Positions 1 to 6,704 of a stretch of DNA of 9,801 nucleotides are shown in pieces (position 1 is the stretch's first letter; every line of letters begins with the position of its first letter). The notes under the pieces were generated by a model, which saw only the letters and a list, made by a program, of their open reading frames with translations, had not been told where the DNA came from and searched no databases. The translations under genes were made by a program, and so were the position numbers. Origin of the DNA: Actinomycetota bacterium (lineage in GTDB: Bacteria > Actinomycetota > CADDZG01 > WHSQ01); assembly GCA_019348445.1 (NCBI GenBank), contig JAHWJK010000061.1, positions 1 through 9,801 of the forward strand, read 5' to 3'.

Positions 1-62
1 GGACCGAGAACACCTTCAACTCGGCCTACTACACGACCTTCGTCCTAGACAACCTGCCGTAA
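1..62 (+). CDS. C-terminal tail of an unidentified protein (partial, enters from the left edge)
   Basis: The frame beginning at base 3 is open to a TAA stop at 60-62 and encodes TENTFNSAYYTTFVLDNLP. Nearly every codon in it ends in G or C (18 of 19), as expected for a coding frame in a GC-rich genome. The competing open frame starting at base 2 has poor third-position GC and runs on into the repeat block. The piece is too short to assign a family. The gene points toward the pst-pho operon, so the two are convergent, with the terminator hairpin at 316-340 between them. Confidence 0.6.
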   Translation, partial: TENTFNSAYYTTFVLDNLP

Positions 63-122
63 CCCGCAACTGCTCATCTCAGGGCAGGTGCCCGTTCATA
101 GCGACATTCGCCAGCGGGCAGC

Positions 123-208
123 GGTCCGTGTGGTCTCAGTGGTCAGTGTGGTCCGAGCGGACCGCATCGACCGTATCGACCGCTCCTACCGCATCGACCA
201 CTCGGTTC
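123..208. repeat. 9-base-period repeat block that switches strand in the middle (GGTC units then GACC units)
   Basis: GGTC occurs at 123, 132, 141 and 150, exactly nine bases apart (units such as GGTCCGTGT and GGTCAGTGT). From about 160 the same core appears in complement, again at a 9-base period, in units such as CGACCGTAT, CGACCGCTC and CGACCACTC. At the switch point, 150-163, GGTCCG-AG-CGGACC is a perfect inverted repeat. The two halves could fold into a long imperfect hairpin, with GGTC at 141 pairing with GACC at 169 and GGTC at 132 pairing with GACC at 178. The function is unknown. Confidence 0.7.
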
Positions 209-315
209 GAGGTATGGAATACGGGTTCGTCGGAACCTTCGCGTCACTCGCGTCGTCATCTTCTTTCTGGGATGAACCGGCTATAGGACTCGATGTTTAC
301 AAGAGGGGAAGCGAA

Positions 316-340
316 AAGGTCCCGCTCGCGGCGGGACCTT
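316..340. terminator. Intrinsic terminator hairpin, probably bidirectional
   Basis: A perfect 10-bp stem (AAGGTCCCGC, 316-325, with GCGGGACCTT, 331-340) closes a 5-base loop TCGCG. The + strand continues into a pyrimidine-rich tail CTCTATTTCTTC. The - strand continues TTCGCTTCCCC, so the hairpin can work both ways. It lies between the partial + strand gene ending at 62 and the - strand pst-pho operon ending at 523, as expected for a shared terminator between convergent units. The 254-base distance from the upstream stop is long. Confidence 0.75.
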
Positions 341-452
341 CTCTATTTCTTCGGCTCGAAGAGCGTGCGGGCCGGGGGAGTTCCACACGAGCTCCGAACC
401 TTGTGGCTCAACGGTAGGGGCGGCGCGTTACGCATACGTGAAGTTGGAGTTA

Positions 453-492
453 GGGCCGCGTAAAACTCTCTTGATCTTTCTGAGCGCGGCCC
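453..492 (-). terminator. GC-rich hairpin just downstream of regX3/phoB, possible weak terminator
   Basis: The 8-base arm GGGCCGCG (453-460) pairs perfectly with CGCGGCCC (485-492) across a 24-base loop. It starts about 30 bases past the operon's last stop codon. No U-rich run follows on the - strand, so it is at best an imperfect terminator or an mRNA 3'-end stabiliser; the hairpin at 316-340 is the better terminator. Confidence 0.35.
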
Positions 493-522
493 CCGTCACC
501 GCTGCAAAATGAGAAAGAACGG

Positions 523-1200
523 TTAGGGGGCGAATTTGTAGCCGAGGCCTCGGACCGTGAGGAGGTGGGCCGGGCGGCGGGGGTCGACCTCGCACTTGGC
601 CCGCAATCGCTTGATGTGCACGTCGAGCGTCCGAGTGTCGCCGAAGTAGTCGGTGCCCCACACCTGATCCATCAACGTCTCCCGGGGCAGGACGCGGCCC
701 GCATTCCGCATGAGCAGCTCGAGCACGTCGAATTCCTTGCGCGTCAGGTGAACCGGCTCCCCGCGGACCGTGACTTCGACCCGATCGGTGTCGAGCCGGA
801 TGTCGCCGCCCTCCAGGACGTCGGTGCTCTCGAGCGGTGACCTCCCCCGGCGCAGCACCGCTTTGACGCGGGCCATCAGTTCCCGGGTGCTGAACGGCTT
901 GGTCACGTAATCGTCGGCGCCGAGCTCGAGCCCGACTACGCGGTCCACCTCGTCGCCCTTCGCCGTCAGCATGATCACCGGCACCGGCGATGTCTTGCGG
1001 ATCGAACGGCACACGTCCTCGCCGCTCATAGACGGAAGCATGAGGTCGAGCACGACGAGGTCGGCCCCCCCGGTCTCGAAGGTCTCGAGCCCCTTCGCGC
1101 CGTCTTGAACCCAGGTGACGTCGTACCCCTCACGTGCCAGCTGGTATTCGAGCGCGCTCCCGATGCCCTCTTCGTCTTCGATGACGAGGATCTTCGTCAT
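523..1200 (-). CDS. regX3: RegX3/PhoB-type response regulator of the phosphate regulon (OmpR family)
   Basis: This 225-residue protein is a cytoplasmic transcription factor that binds PHO-box DNA once phosphorylated. The receiver domain spans about residues 2-118: acidic pocket E8-D9, phospho-acceptor D52 in VVLDLMLPSMSG, T79 and K101 in DDYVTKPF. The winged-helix output domain covers about 128-223 and ends in the typical TLDVHIKRLRAK and TVRGLGYKF motifs. Length is normal for the family. As I recall it, mycobacterial RegX3 resembles it strongly (LDLMLP-MSG-DVC and VWG-DY-GDT-TLDVH), so I prefer RegX3 over a generic PhoB, but in this operon the two names mean the same role. Its ATG overlaps the kinase TGA by four bases (ATGA), so the pair is translationally coupled. 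It is the last gene of the operon. Confidence 0.93.
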   Translation of the reverse strand: MTKILVIEDEEGIGSALEYQLAREGYDVTWVQDGAKGLETFETGGADLVVLDLMLPSMSGEDVCRSIRKTSPVPVIMLTAKGDEVDRVVGLELGADDYVTKPFSTRELMARVKAVLRRGRSPLESTDVLEGGDIRLDTDRVEVTVRGEPVHLTRKEFDVLELLMRNAGRVLPRETLMDQVWGTDYFGDTRTLDVHIKRLRAKCEVDPRRPAHLLTVRGLGYKFAP

Positions 1201-2315
1201 CGATCGGTGCCGTTGAGCAATGGAAGTCGCACCTTGAACGTCGAGCCTTCGCCGAGTTCGCTCCGCAACGACACGTGACCTCCGTGCATCTCGGTGACGT
1301 GCTTGACGATCGATAGACCGAGCCCGGTGCCTCCGCTTCCCCGGGACCGGTCGTCGTCGACGCGGAAGAACCTCTCGAAGACGCGGGATTGCGCGTTGAG
1401 TGGGATCCCGGCCCCCGTGTCCTCTACCTCCAAGATCGCGTCGCCGCCGTCTCGCGCCACCACGACGTTCACGTTCCCATCGGGAGGCGTGTAGCGGATC
1501 GCGTTGTCGATGAGGTTGCGAACGAGGAGCCCGATCTGCTGCTCGTCGCCTCTTATGAACACGTCGCGCCGGACGTCGACCTCTAGCTTGATCGCTTGAT
1601 CTTCCGCGAGCCGCCTGAGGCCCTCAGCCTCCTTCTCTGCAACGGCGCCGATGTCGACGGACGCGTCCGAGAAATGAGAAGGATCCTCGAGCCGCGACAG
1701 GTCCAGCAGGTCCTGGATCAGCCGTGACAACCTCTCGGATTCGATCAACAGCTTGCGTGCGAAACGTTTGGCAGCGTCGGGGTCGTCATCAATCGCCTGG
1801 TTGACGGTCTCGGCTAGCGCTTGGATGCCTGCGACCGGCGTCTTCAGTTCGTGAGATGCGTTGACGACGAATTGCCGCCGGACCTGATGCGCTTGGACCT
1901 CTTCGGTCACATCGGCGAGAAAGATCGTGATCTCGTCGCCGTCTTCGACCGCGCGTGCTCTCACGCGGCGACGTTCCGGCCATAGGTTGACTTCCGTCTC
2001 GGCAGGCTCGCCGGTATTCAACGCACGGCGCGCGATCGAGAGCAGCTCGTCGGATTCGAGACGGACCGGCAGGGTGGTCTCCGGCAGACGGAGGAGCCGT
2101 CGCGCCGCCGCGTTCGCAGTGATGGGGCCGAGCGACGCACTGAGTACGACGACGCCGAGATCCATCCGTTCGAGAGGAGCGGCGGGGTCGCGGTCGACGC
2201 GGCGACTAGGGATGCGGTCGGGTTCGACGGGTCTATCGCGCCGTTGTCTGACGAGCAGGACGACGGTCGAGATGGCAAGGGCCAAACACGCGGTGGCGAG
2301 GAGCCAGTTGATCAT
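1197..2315 (-). CDS. senX3: SenX3/PhoR-type sensor histidine kinase of the phosphate regulon
   Basis: This 372-residue protein is a membrane-anchored histidine kinase that should phosphorylate the adjacent RegX3/PhoB. One hydrophobic segment (about residues 3-22) is followed by an Arg-rich stretch, a PAS-like domain (about 48-140, LERMDLGVVVLS onward), a HisKA domain with phospho-acceptor H155 in NASHELKTP, and an HATPase domain. The HATPase shows the N-box (NLIDNAIRYTPP), G1 (DTGAGIP), F-box (VFERFFR) and G2 (GTGLGLSIVKHV). There is no extracytoplasmic sensor domain, which fits PhoR/SenX3 kinases that read phosphate status through Pst and PhoU rather than directly. Classical SenX3 has two membrane segments; only one is evident here. 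The ATG lies 14 bases after the phoU stop and has no strong ribosome site, which suggests coupling to phoU translation. Confidence 0.9.
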   Translation of the reverse strand: MINWLLATACLALAISTVVLLVRQRRDRPVEPDRIPSRRVDRDPAAPLERMDLGVVVLSASLGPITANAAARRLLRLPETTLPVRLESDELLSIARRALNTGEPAETEVNLWPERRRVRARAVEDGDEITIFLADVTEEVQAHQVRRQFVVNASHELKTPVAGIQALAETVNQAIDDDPDAAKRFARKLLIESERLSRLIQDLLDLSRLEDPSHFSDASVDIGAVAEKEAEGLRRLAEDQAIKLEVDVRRDVFIRGDEQQIGLLVRNLIDNAIRYTPPDGNVNVVVARDGGDAILEVEDTGAGIPLNAQSRVFERFFRVDDDRSRGSGGTGLGLSIVKHVTEMHGGHVSLRSELGEGSTFKVRLPLLNGTDR

Positions 2316-2329
2316 CCGTTGGTCCGACT

Positions 2330-3019
2330 CTAGCCGCCTTGCAGCCGTAGTTCCGGGTGCGACGCATCGGTGAACTCACGGAAGACGCCCGTGACCAGGA
2401 AGTATGTCTGCTCGCCGATGTCCACGGCGTGATCACCGAACCGTTCGAGATATCTCGCGACGAGGATGAGGTTGACGGCCCACTCGAACGATTCCTCGTC
2501 TCCCGCATACCCCTTGAGGTCGTCCAGCATCCCTCGGTTCAAGCGGTTGAGGACGGCGTCGCGGTCGGGCAACTCTTCAGCCGTCTCGACGTCTCTCGCG
2601 GCGAATGCCTGCATCGCGGTTTGCAGCATCTCTGCCGCGCGCTCACCCATCTCGTGCAGCCGCCCGAGCATCGGTGACGACGTCGGATAAGGGTGGTCGT
2701 TCGTCACGAACTTGGCGATGTTGACGCACAGGTCGCCCATGCGCTCGACGTGCATGTTCGAGTGCAGGATCGCGCTCACGAGCCGCAGGTCTTTCGCTAC
2801 GGGAGCTTGCAGAGCGAGAAGGTTCAGGATCCGCGTCTGCGTTGCGAGGTAGATGTCGTCGACGCGATCGTCCGCGGCGATGACCCCGATCGCTTCCGGC
2901 ACGTCCCTTTCCCCGAGCGCATTCAAGACGCGGCTCAATTGTTGGTGGACGAGGCTCCCCTGCGCTATCAGAGAGTTCTCGGCCGTCATCAGCTCTTCTT
3001 CGAAGTTGATCCTCACCAT
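2330..3019 (-). CDS. phoU: PhoU, phosphate signalling and transport regulator
   Basis: PhoU is a cytoplasmic helical-bundle protein that links the Pst transporter to the histidine kinase and represses the regulon when phosphate is plentiful. The 229 residues contain two PhoU repeats. The first carries DDRVDDIYL and RMGDLCVNIAKFV; the second carries LPDRDAVLNRLNR and RYLERFGDHAVDIGEQTYFLVTG, the typical paired acidic motifs of the family. Two in-frame ATGs are possible, at 3025 and 3019. The ribosome site TAGGAG (3026-3031) directly abuts the first but lies six bases before the second, so I choose 3019 (protein starting MVRINFEEELM). The gene sits between pstB and the kinase, exactly where its partners are encoded. 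Confidence 0.93.
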   Translation of the reverse strand: MVRINFEEELMTAENSLIAQGSLVHQQLSRVLNALGERDVPEAIGVIAADDRVDDIYLATQTRILNLLALQAPVAKDLRLVSAILHSNMHVERMGDLCVNIAKFVTNDHPYPTSSPMLGRLHEMGERAAEMLQTAMQAFAARDVETAEELPDRDAVLNRLNRGMLDDLKGYAGDEESFEWAVNLILVARYLERFGDHAVDIGEQTYFLVTGVFREFTDASHPELRLQGG

Positions 3020-3025
3020 CGCCAT

Positions 3026-3031
3026 CTCCTA
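3026..3031 (-). promoter_or_regulatory. Ribosome binding site deciding the phoU start
   Basis: On the - strand TAGGAG is followed by ATGGCGATG. The site includes the pstB TAG stop codon. Zero spacing to the ATG at 3025 is too short, while six bases to the ATG at 3019 is ideal. Terminating pstB ribosomes would already sit on this site, favouring reinitiation at phoU. Confidence 0.7.
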
Positions 3032-3877
3032 TCCGAACCGGCCGGTGATGTAGTCCTCGGTGCGGCGATCGTTGGGAGCCGTGAAGATCTGCTCGGTGGT
3101 GTCGTACTCGACGAGCACTCCGCGCGGCGACCTATCCGTCTCGGCCGAACCCTCCACACTGAAGAACGCGGTGAGATCCGAGACCCGAGCTGCCTGCTGC
3201 ATGTTGTGCGTGACGATGACGATCGTGTAGTCGGCCTTGAGCTCGTGCATCAGGTCTTCGATCTTCGTCGTCGCGATCGGGTCCAGAGCCGAGCACGGCT
3301 CATCCATCAACAGGACGTCGGGATTGGTCGCCAGAGCACGCGCGATGCACAGCCGCTGTTGCTGGCCACCCGAGAGAGCCGACGCCGGGTCCTTGATCTT
3401 CCTCTTGACCTCGTCCCACAAGGCCGCGTCTTGCAGCGCTTTCTCGACTCGATCGTCGAGATGGTCGGTCATCCGATTGACCCGAAGCCCGAACGCGACG
3501 TTGTCGTAGATCGACTTCGGGAACGGATTCGGTTGTTGGAACACCATGCCGATACGCCGGCGGACCTCTACGGCGTCGACATCTTCGGCATAGAGGTCTT
3601 CACCTCTGTAGAAGATCTTGCCCCCAACGTGTGCGCCCGCCACGAGATCGTTCATCCGGTTGAAGCACCGGATGAAGGTTGACTTCCCGCAGCCGCTGGG
3701 CCCGATGACCGCGGTGATCTTCTTATCGAAGATGTCGAGCGACACGTTTTCGATGGCGGGGGTCGCGCCGTAGGACGCGGTGAGGTCCCGAACCTCGAAC
3801 ACCGACGTCTCGTGTTCATTCACGAGGTCTTCGAGGTCGGGAGCCAGAACGTTGGGACGTTGCGTCATGACATTCAT
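3029..3877 (-). CDS. pstB: PstB, ATP-binding subunit of the high-affinity phosphate ABC transporter
   Basis: PstB is the ATPase that powers phosphate import through PstC-PstA. In 282 residues the full ABC set is visible: Walker A GPSGCGKST (59-67), Q-loop FQQPNPFP (113-120), signature LSGGQQQR (168-175), Walker B VLLMDEP with catalytic E193, D-loop SALDP and switch H224 in VTHNM. NPFP and NRMND are typical of PstB as opposed to other ABC ATPases. About 25 residues precede the ABC fold. The ATG at 3877 overlaps the pstA TGA by four bases (ATGA) and has AGGAAG-type pairing upstream; a second ATG three codons on (3868) is possible. The open frame continues upstream to 4519, but that part is pstA read in another frame. 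A 10-bp hairpin lies in codons just after Walker A. Confidence 0.96.
   Translation of the reverse strand: MNVMTQRPNVLAPDLEDLVNEHETSVFEVRDLTASYGATPAIENVSLDIFDKKITAVIGPSGCGKSTFIRCFNRMNDLVAGAHVGGKIFYRGEDLYAEDVDAVEVRRRIGMVFQQPNPFPKSIYDNVAFGLRVNRMTDHLDDRVEKALQDAALWDEVKRKIKDPASALSGGQQQRLCIARALATNPDVLLMDEPCSALDPIATTKIEDLMHELKADYTIVIVTHNMQQAARVSDLTAFFSVEGSAETDRSPRGVLVEYDTTEQIFTAPNDRRTEDYITGRFG
3651..3676. repeat. Perfect 10-bp inverted repeat inside pstB
   Basis: TTCATCCGGT (3651-3660) and ACCGGATGAA (3667-3676) are exact reverse complements around the 6-base spacer TGAAGC. In the pstB message this hairpin covers the codons for FIRCFNRMN, just after Walker A. No U-run follows, so it is not a terminator. 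It may be chance or a mild brake within the operon mRNA. Confidence 0.6.
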
Positions 3878-4755
3878 CTCGTCTTCCTGTCGTAGCGGTT
3901 GCGGATGAGGATGGCGATCGAATTCATCGTCAGCAGGACGCCGAGCAGCACGAGGATCGCGGCGGCGGCCAACGCTTGGAACTCGGGTTGCGGCCTGCGC
4001 ACCCAGTCGAAGATCTGGACCGGCAGCGCGCTGTAGGCATCGAGGAGGTTGTCGGGCGTGAACGCGACGAACGCGGCAGCACCGGCGACCAACAACGGCG
4101 CCGTCTCGCCGATCGCACGCGATAGACCGAGGATCGTGCCGGTCATGATGCCGGGCACTGCCGACGGCAATACCGTCTTGTAGACGGCTTCGAGCTTCGT
4201 GGCTCCGAGCGCCATCGCACCGAGCCGGTGCGAACGCGGCACCGCGCGGAGCGCCTCGCGGCTGCTGATGATGATCACCGGCAGGACGAGCAATGTGAGC
4301 GTCAACGCTCCGGTCAGCAAGCTGCGTCCCATCTCGAGAGCGCGATAGAAGACCGCCAACCCGAGCAATCCGTAGATGATGGACGGCACGGCGGCGAGGT
4401 TCGCGATGTTCGTTTCGATCACAGACGTGATGCGGTTCTTCGGCGCGAACTCCTCCAGGTAGATCGCGGCCCCCACCCCGACGGGGAAGGAGAACAACGT
4501 CACCAACCCCATCAGCCACAGCGTGCCGACGAGTGGGGGCCAGATCCCGGCTCTCTCGGGGATCCGGGATGCGAAGTTCCGCAGGAAAGGCACGTCGATC
4601 TGACCGGCTCCCGAACGTGCGACGGTCACGAGCAGCACGACGAGTGCAAGCAGCCCCACGAGCGTCGCACCGACGAGGAACACCGCGACGACGCGTTCGC
4701 TTAGCTGTTCGCGCACGTTGCTGTGACGCCGAAGAGACGTCGCAACGGTTGCCAT
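3874..4755 (-). CDS. pstA: PstA, phosphate ABC transporter permease
   Basis: PstA pairs with PstC to form the membrane channel for phosphate import. The 293 residues show about six hydrophobic segments (near 22-46, 75-97, 117-137, 146-163, 203-225 and 262-285). The cytoplasmic EAA loop that docks on PstB is at about 179-202 (GAMALGATKLEAVYKTVLP), followed by LGLSRAIGETAPLL, typical of PstA. The open frame extends upstream to 5217, but the ATG at 4755 is the real start. It overlaps the pstC stop by one base (TGATG) and has the ribosome site GGGAGGCG 6-7 bases upstream, and codons before it are pstC in another frame. The end overlaps pstB by four bases. Confidence 0.95.
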   Translation of the reverse strand: MATVATSLRRHSNVREQLSERVVAVFLVGATLVGLLALVVLLVTVARSGAGQIDVPFLRNFASRIPERAGIWPPLVGTLWLMGLVTLFSFPVGVGAAIYLEEFAPKNRITSVIETNIANLAAVPSIIYGLLGLAVFYRALEMGRSLLTGALTLTLLVLPVIIISSREALRAVPRSHRLGAMALGATKLEAVYKTVLPSAVPGIMTGTILGLSRAIGETAPLLVAGAAAFVAFTPDNLLDAYSALPVQIFDWVRRPQPEFQALAAAAILVLLGVLLTMNSIAILIRNRYDRKTR

Positions 4756-5666
4756 CAGTACGCCTCCCGGAATCGTTTGACGAAGCGGATGCTCACGTAA
4801 TTGAGCGCGAGCGTGATCAGGAACAACGTGCTGCCGAGTGCGAAGATCGAGCCGTACTGGATCGACCCCGTTGATGCTTCCCCGCCCGCCACCTGAACGA
4901 TGTACGCAGTCATCGTCTGAATGCTTTCGCAGGGATTGACGGCTATCTGCGGTGTTGCGCCGGCGGCGATGGCCACTGCCATGGTCTCGCCGACTGCGCG
5001 CGACATCCCCAAGATGATCGCCGCCACGATCCCGGAGAGGGCCGCGGGGGCGACGACTCGTGCCGAAACCCGGAGCTTCGAAGCACCGAGACCGTACGCG
5101 CCGTGACGCAAAGACGTCGGGACAGAACGCATCGCATCTTCGGATAGCGATGCGACCGTCGGCAGGATGAAGAGGCCGACGACGATGGCGGCACTCGCCC
5201 AATTGAAGATGCCGCAACCGGGGTACACCGCGCGCAAGAGCGACGGCGTGACGAAGTTCAGCGCGAAGTAACCGAAGACGACGGTCGGAACGCCGGCCAG
5301 CACTTCGAGGATCGGCTTGATGACTTTCCTAACGCGGGGATTCGCATATTCGCTGAGATAGATCGCAGTCGCGACCCCGAGCGGACCGGCGACCAGCATC
5401 GCGCCGAGGCTGATGATCGCGGTCCCGAAGACGAGCTCGAGTACGCCGAAGTCGCCGGATTGGGGAGCCCAATCGGCGCTGAGGAAGAAGCTCGCGGGTT
5501 CTACATCTTTGAAGAACGAGATCGTGTCCGCGGCAAGTGCGTAGATGATCCCGCCCGTGACCATGACGCTGAGGCCGGCGCAGAGGAACAGCGCGACACG
5601 GACGAGTCGCTGAACGGGTCGCTTGCGCTGCGATCGAAGACCCGTCCGTGTCGCGGTTGCTTGCAT
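4755..5666 (-). CDS. pstC: PstC, phosphate ABC transporter permease
   Basis: PstC is the other channel-forming subunit of the Pst importer. The 303 residues contain a basic N-terminus (RSQRKRPVQR) and about six membrane segments (near 24-46, 78-100, 118-140, 158-176, 211-233 and 274-293). The EAA loop is near 189-212 (GAYGLGASKLRVSARVVAP), followed by LGMSRAVGETMAVAIAAG, the PstC hallmark. Cys151 (YPGCGIF) and Cys246 (NPCES) both fall in loops predicted to face outside and could form a disulfide. The ATG lies three bases after the pstS stop, with only a weak ribosome site, so translation is probably coupled to pstS. It is called PstC rather than PstA from its place directly after pstS and from its sequence. 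Confidence 0.94.
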   Translation of the reverse strand: MQATATRTGLRSQRKRPVQRLVRVALFLCAGLSVMVTGGIIYALAADTISFFKDVEPASFFLSADWAPQSGDFGVLELVFGTAIISLGAMLVAGPLGVATAIYLSEYANPRVRKVIKPILEVLAGVPTVVFGYFALNFVTPSLLRAVYPGCGIFNWASAAIVVGLFILPTVASLSEDAMRSVPTSLRHGAYGLGASKLRVSARVVAPAALSGIVAAIILGMSRAVGETMAVAIAAGATPQIAVNPCESIQTMTAYIVQVAGGEASTGSIQYGSIFALGSTLFLITLALNYVSIRFVKRFREAY

Positions 5667-5669
5667 CCG

Positions 5670-6641
5670 TTAGCTGGCCAAACCCTCGAGAGCCTGTTCG
5701 TTCTCCGCGGCAACGTCGTTCGGCGTTTCCACGTAACCCACCGCCGTGGCGTAATCGCCGGCGTTCTGAACCCAGAAGGTCACGAACTCCGACACGACCT
5801 CTTGGTCCATCGCGTCGTTCGCCACGTAGATGAACAGTGGCCGCGACAGCGGGTACTCGTTCGACTTGACGGTCTCCGCAGAGGGCGCGACGCAGCCGGA
5901 ACTTCCGTCGTCGACCTCGAGAGCTTTGAGTGACTCCGCGTTCTCCTCGTAGTAGGCGAACCCGAAGTAGCCGATCGACCCCGGCTCTCCCTGAACGCCC
6001 TGTACGAGAACGTTGTCATCGGCCGACTGCGTCATGTCGTCCCGAGTCGCGGGTTCGTCTGCATCGGGGTCGGCGACCGTTTCCGCGAGGTAGTCGTAGG
6101 TACCCGAGTCGGGGTCGGGACCGAAGATCTTGAGCTCTTCGTCCGGCCACGACGGATCTACATCGCTCCACGTGGATACGTCACTTCCGGGTTCGTAGAT
6201 CGCCTTCAACTGGTCGAACGTGATGCAATCGACCCAGTCCGTCTCCGGATTCGTGACGATCGCGAGACCGTCAACGGCAACTTGGAACTCCGTGTATTCG
6301 ATGCCGGCTTCCTCGAGACACTCGACCTCGTCTTTTTCGATCGCCCGAGATGCGTTCGAGATCTGGGTGTCGCCGGCGCAGAAAGCTTCGAACCCGCCTC
6401 CCGTTCCGGCGAACCCGACGGAGACCTGGGCGTCGGGGTTGGAGATCTGGAACTCTTCCGCAGCCGCTTGTGCGATCGGGAAGACGGTGCTGGATCCATC
6501 GATCGCGATGGAGCCGGAAATGCTCTGACCGCCGTCATCCCCCGAAGACGACGGATCCGTGTCGGCATTGCCGCACGCCGCCCCTAGCAGGGCGGTCAAG
6601 AGGAGCCCGGCGGCGACCCGTCGGGCTGTGGGGTTCCTCAC
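5670..6641 (-). CDS. pstS: PstS, phosphate-binding lipoprotein of the Pst transporter
   Basis: PstS captures phosphate outside the membrane and delivers it to PstC-PstA. From the GTG at 6641 it has 323 residues: a basic start (RNPTARR), a hydrophobic core, and the lipobox-like LLGAAC with lipidated Cys23 (Gly at -3 is unusual). An acidic Ser/Gly/Asp linker follows, then a phosphate-binding domain of the SphX/PstS type with GSSTVFPI (49-56), GTGGGFEAF (79-87), ISNASR (94-99) and the anion-binding DSGTYDY (178-184). Four more cysteines (88, 108, 139 and 250) could make two disulfides. A TTG 11 codons upstream (6674) keeps the frame open, but AGAAGGAGG lies between it and the GTG as a ribosome site, so the GTG is preferred. 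It is the first gene of the pst-pho operon and the natural target of the PHO-like box upstream. Confidence 0.95.
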   Translation of the reverse strand: MRNPTARRVAAGLLLTALLGAACGNADTDPSSSGDDGGQSISGSIAIDGSSTVFPIAQAAAEEFQISNPDAQVSVGFAGTGGGFEAFCAGDTQISNASRAIEKDEVECLEEAGIEYTEFQVAVDGLAIVTNPETDWVDCITFDQLKAIYEPGSDVSTWSDVDPSWPDEELKIFGPDPDSGTYDYLAETVADPDADEPATRDDMTQSADDNVLVQGVQGEPGSIGYFGFAYYEENAESLKALEVDDGSSGCVAPSAETVKSNEYPLSRPLFIYVANDAMDQEVVSEFVTFWVQNAGDYATAVGYVETPNDVAAENEQALEGLAS

Positions 6642-6682
6642 TTCGATGTCTCCTCCTTCTGGTCGGACGTCCAACGACGTGG

Positions 6683-6688
6683 ACGCTA
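6683..6688 (-). promoter_or_regulatory. Candidate -10 element for the pstS operon
   Basis: TAGCGT on the - strand fits the loose actinobacterial TANNNT pattern. It lies about 28 bases downstream of the second PHO-like repeat and about 40 bases before the pstS GTG. No good -35 is visible, as is usual where a PhoB/RegX3-type activator replaces it. This is a weak match. Confidence 0.3.
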
Positions 6689-6704
6689 GGAGGAGGACCT
6701 GTCG

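Larger units (their letters stand above)
63..522. other. 460-base non-coding region between convergent genes
   Basis: No convincing gene is visible between the stop at 62 and the regX3/phoB stop at 523. The region holds a 9-base-period repeat block (about 123-208), a small hairpin with 5-bp GGTTC/GAACC arms (224-237), a strong terminator-type hairpin (316-340) and a GC-rich hairpin (453-492). A GTG-started open frame at 88-417 crosses both the repeat block and the terminator and looks spurious. A weak -10-like TATAGG at 282-287, upstream of the terminator, leaves room for a short transcript of about 50 bases, but nothing further supports one. Confidence 0.6.

Noticed and set aside
2..286. Open frame entering from the left edge in the frame starting at base 2
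   Set aside because: Third-position GC is poor in its first 20 codons and it then reads through the repeat block; the frame starting at base 3 has far better coding character.
88..417. 109-residue GTG-started open frame on the + strand
   Set aside because: It consists largely of the 9-base repeat block and runs through the terminator hairpin at 316-340; it has no recognisable domain and a poor ribosome site.
397..440. tRNA-like D-arm (GCTC-AACGGTAG-GGGC at 406-421) with a possible anticodon loop containing ACG
   Set aside because: No matching acceptor stem, no TTCGA-type T-loop at the expected distance, a mismatched anticodon stem and a C at position 37. Probably chance.
2699..2711. 13-base palindrome GTTCGTCACGAAC inside phoU
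   Set aside because: It looks like a regulator site but encodes part of the conserved KFVTND stretch and lies mid-operon; chance is the simplest explanation.
2693..3682. 329-residue open frame antisense to phoU and pstB
   Set aside because: It lies wholly opposite two unmistakable genes; long antisense frames are common in GC-rich DNA, and the protein is an Arg/Asp/Val-rich mirror with no recognisable domain.
4756..5217. Upstream extension of the pstA frame (and similarly 3878-4519 for pstB)
   Set aside because: These stretches are the preceding permease genes read out of frame; internal ATGs with ribosome sites and stop-start overlaps mark the true starts.
6668..6685. Small hairpin (CGTCCA / TGGACG) in the pstS leader
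   Set aside because: Only six base pairs with a 6-base loop and no alternative structure or riboswitch-like conserved core; not enough to call an attenuator.
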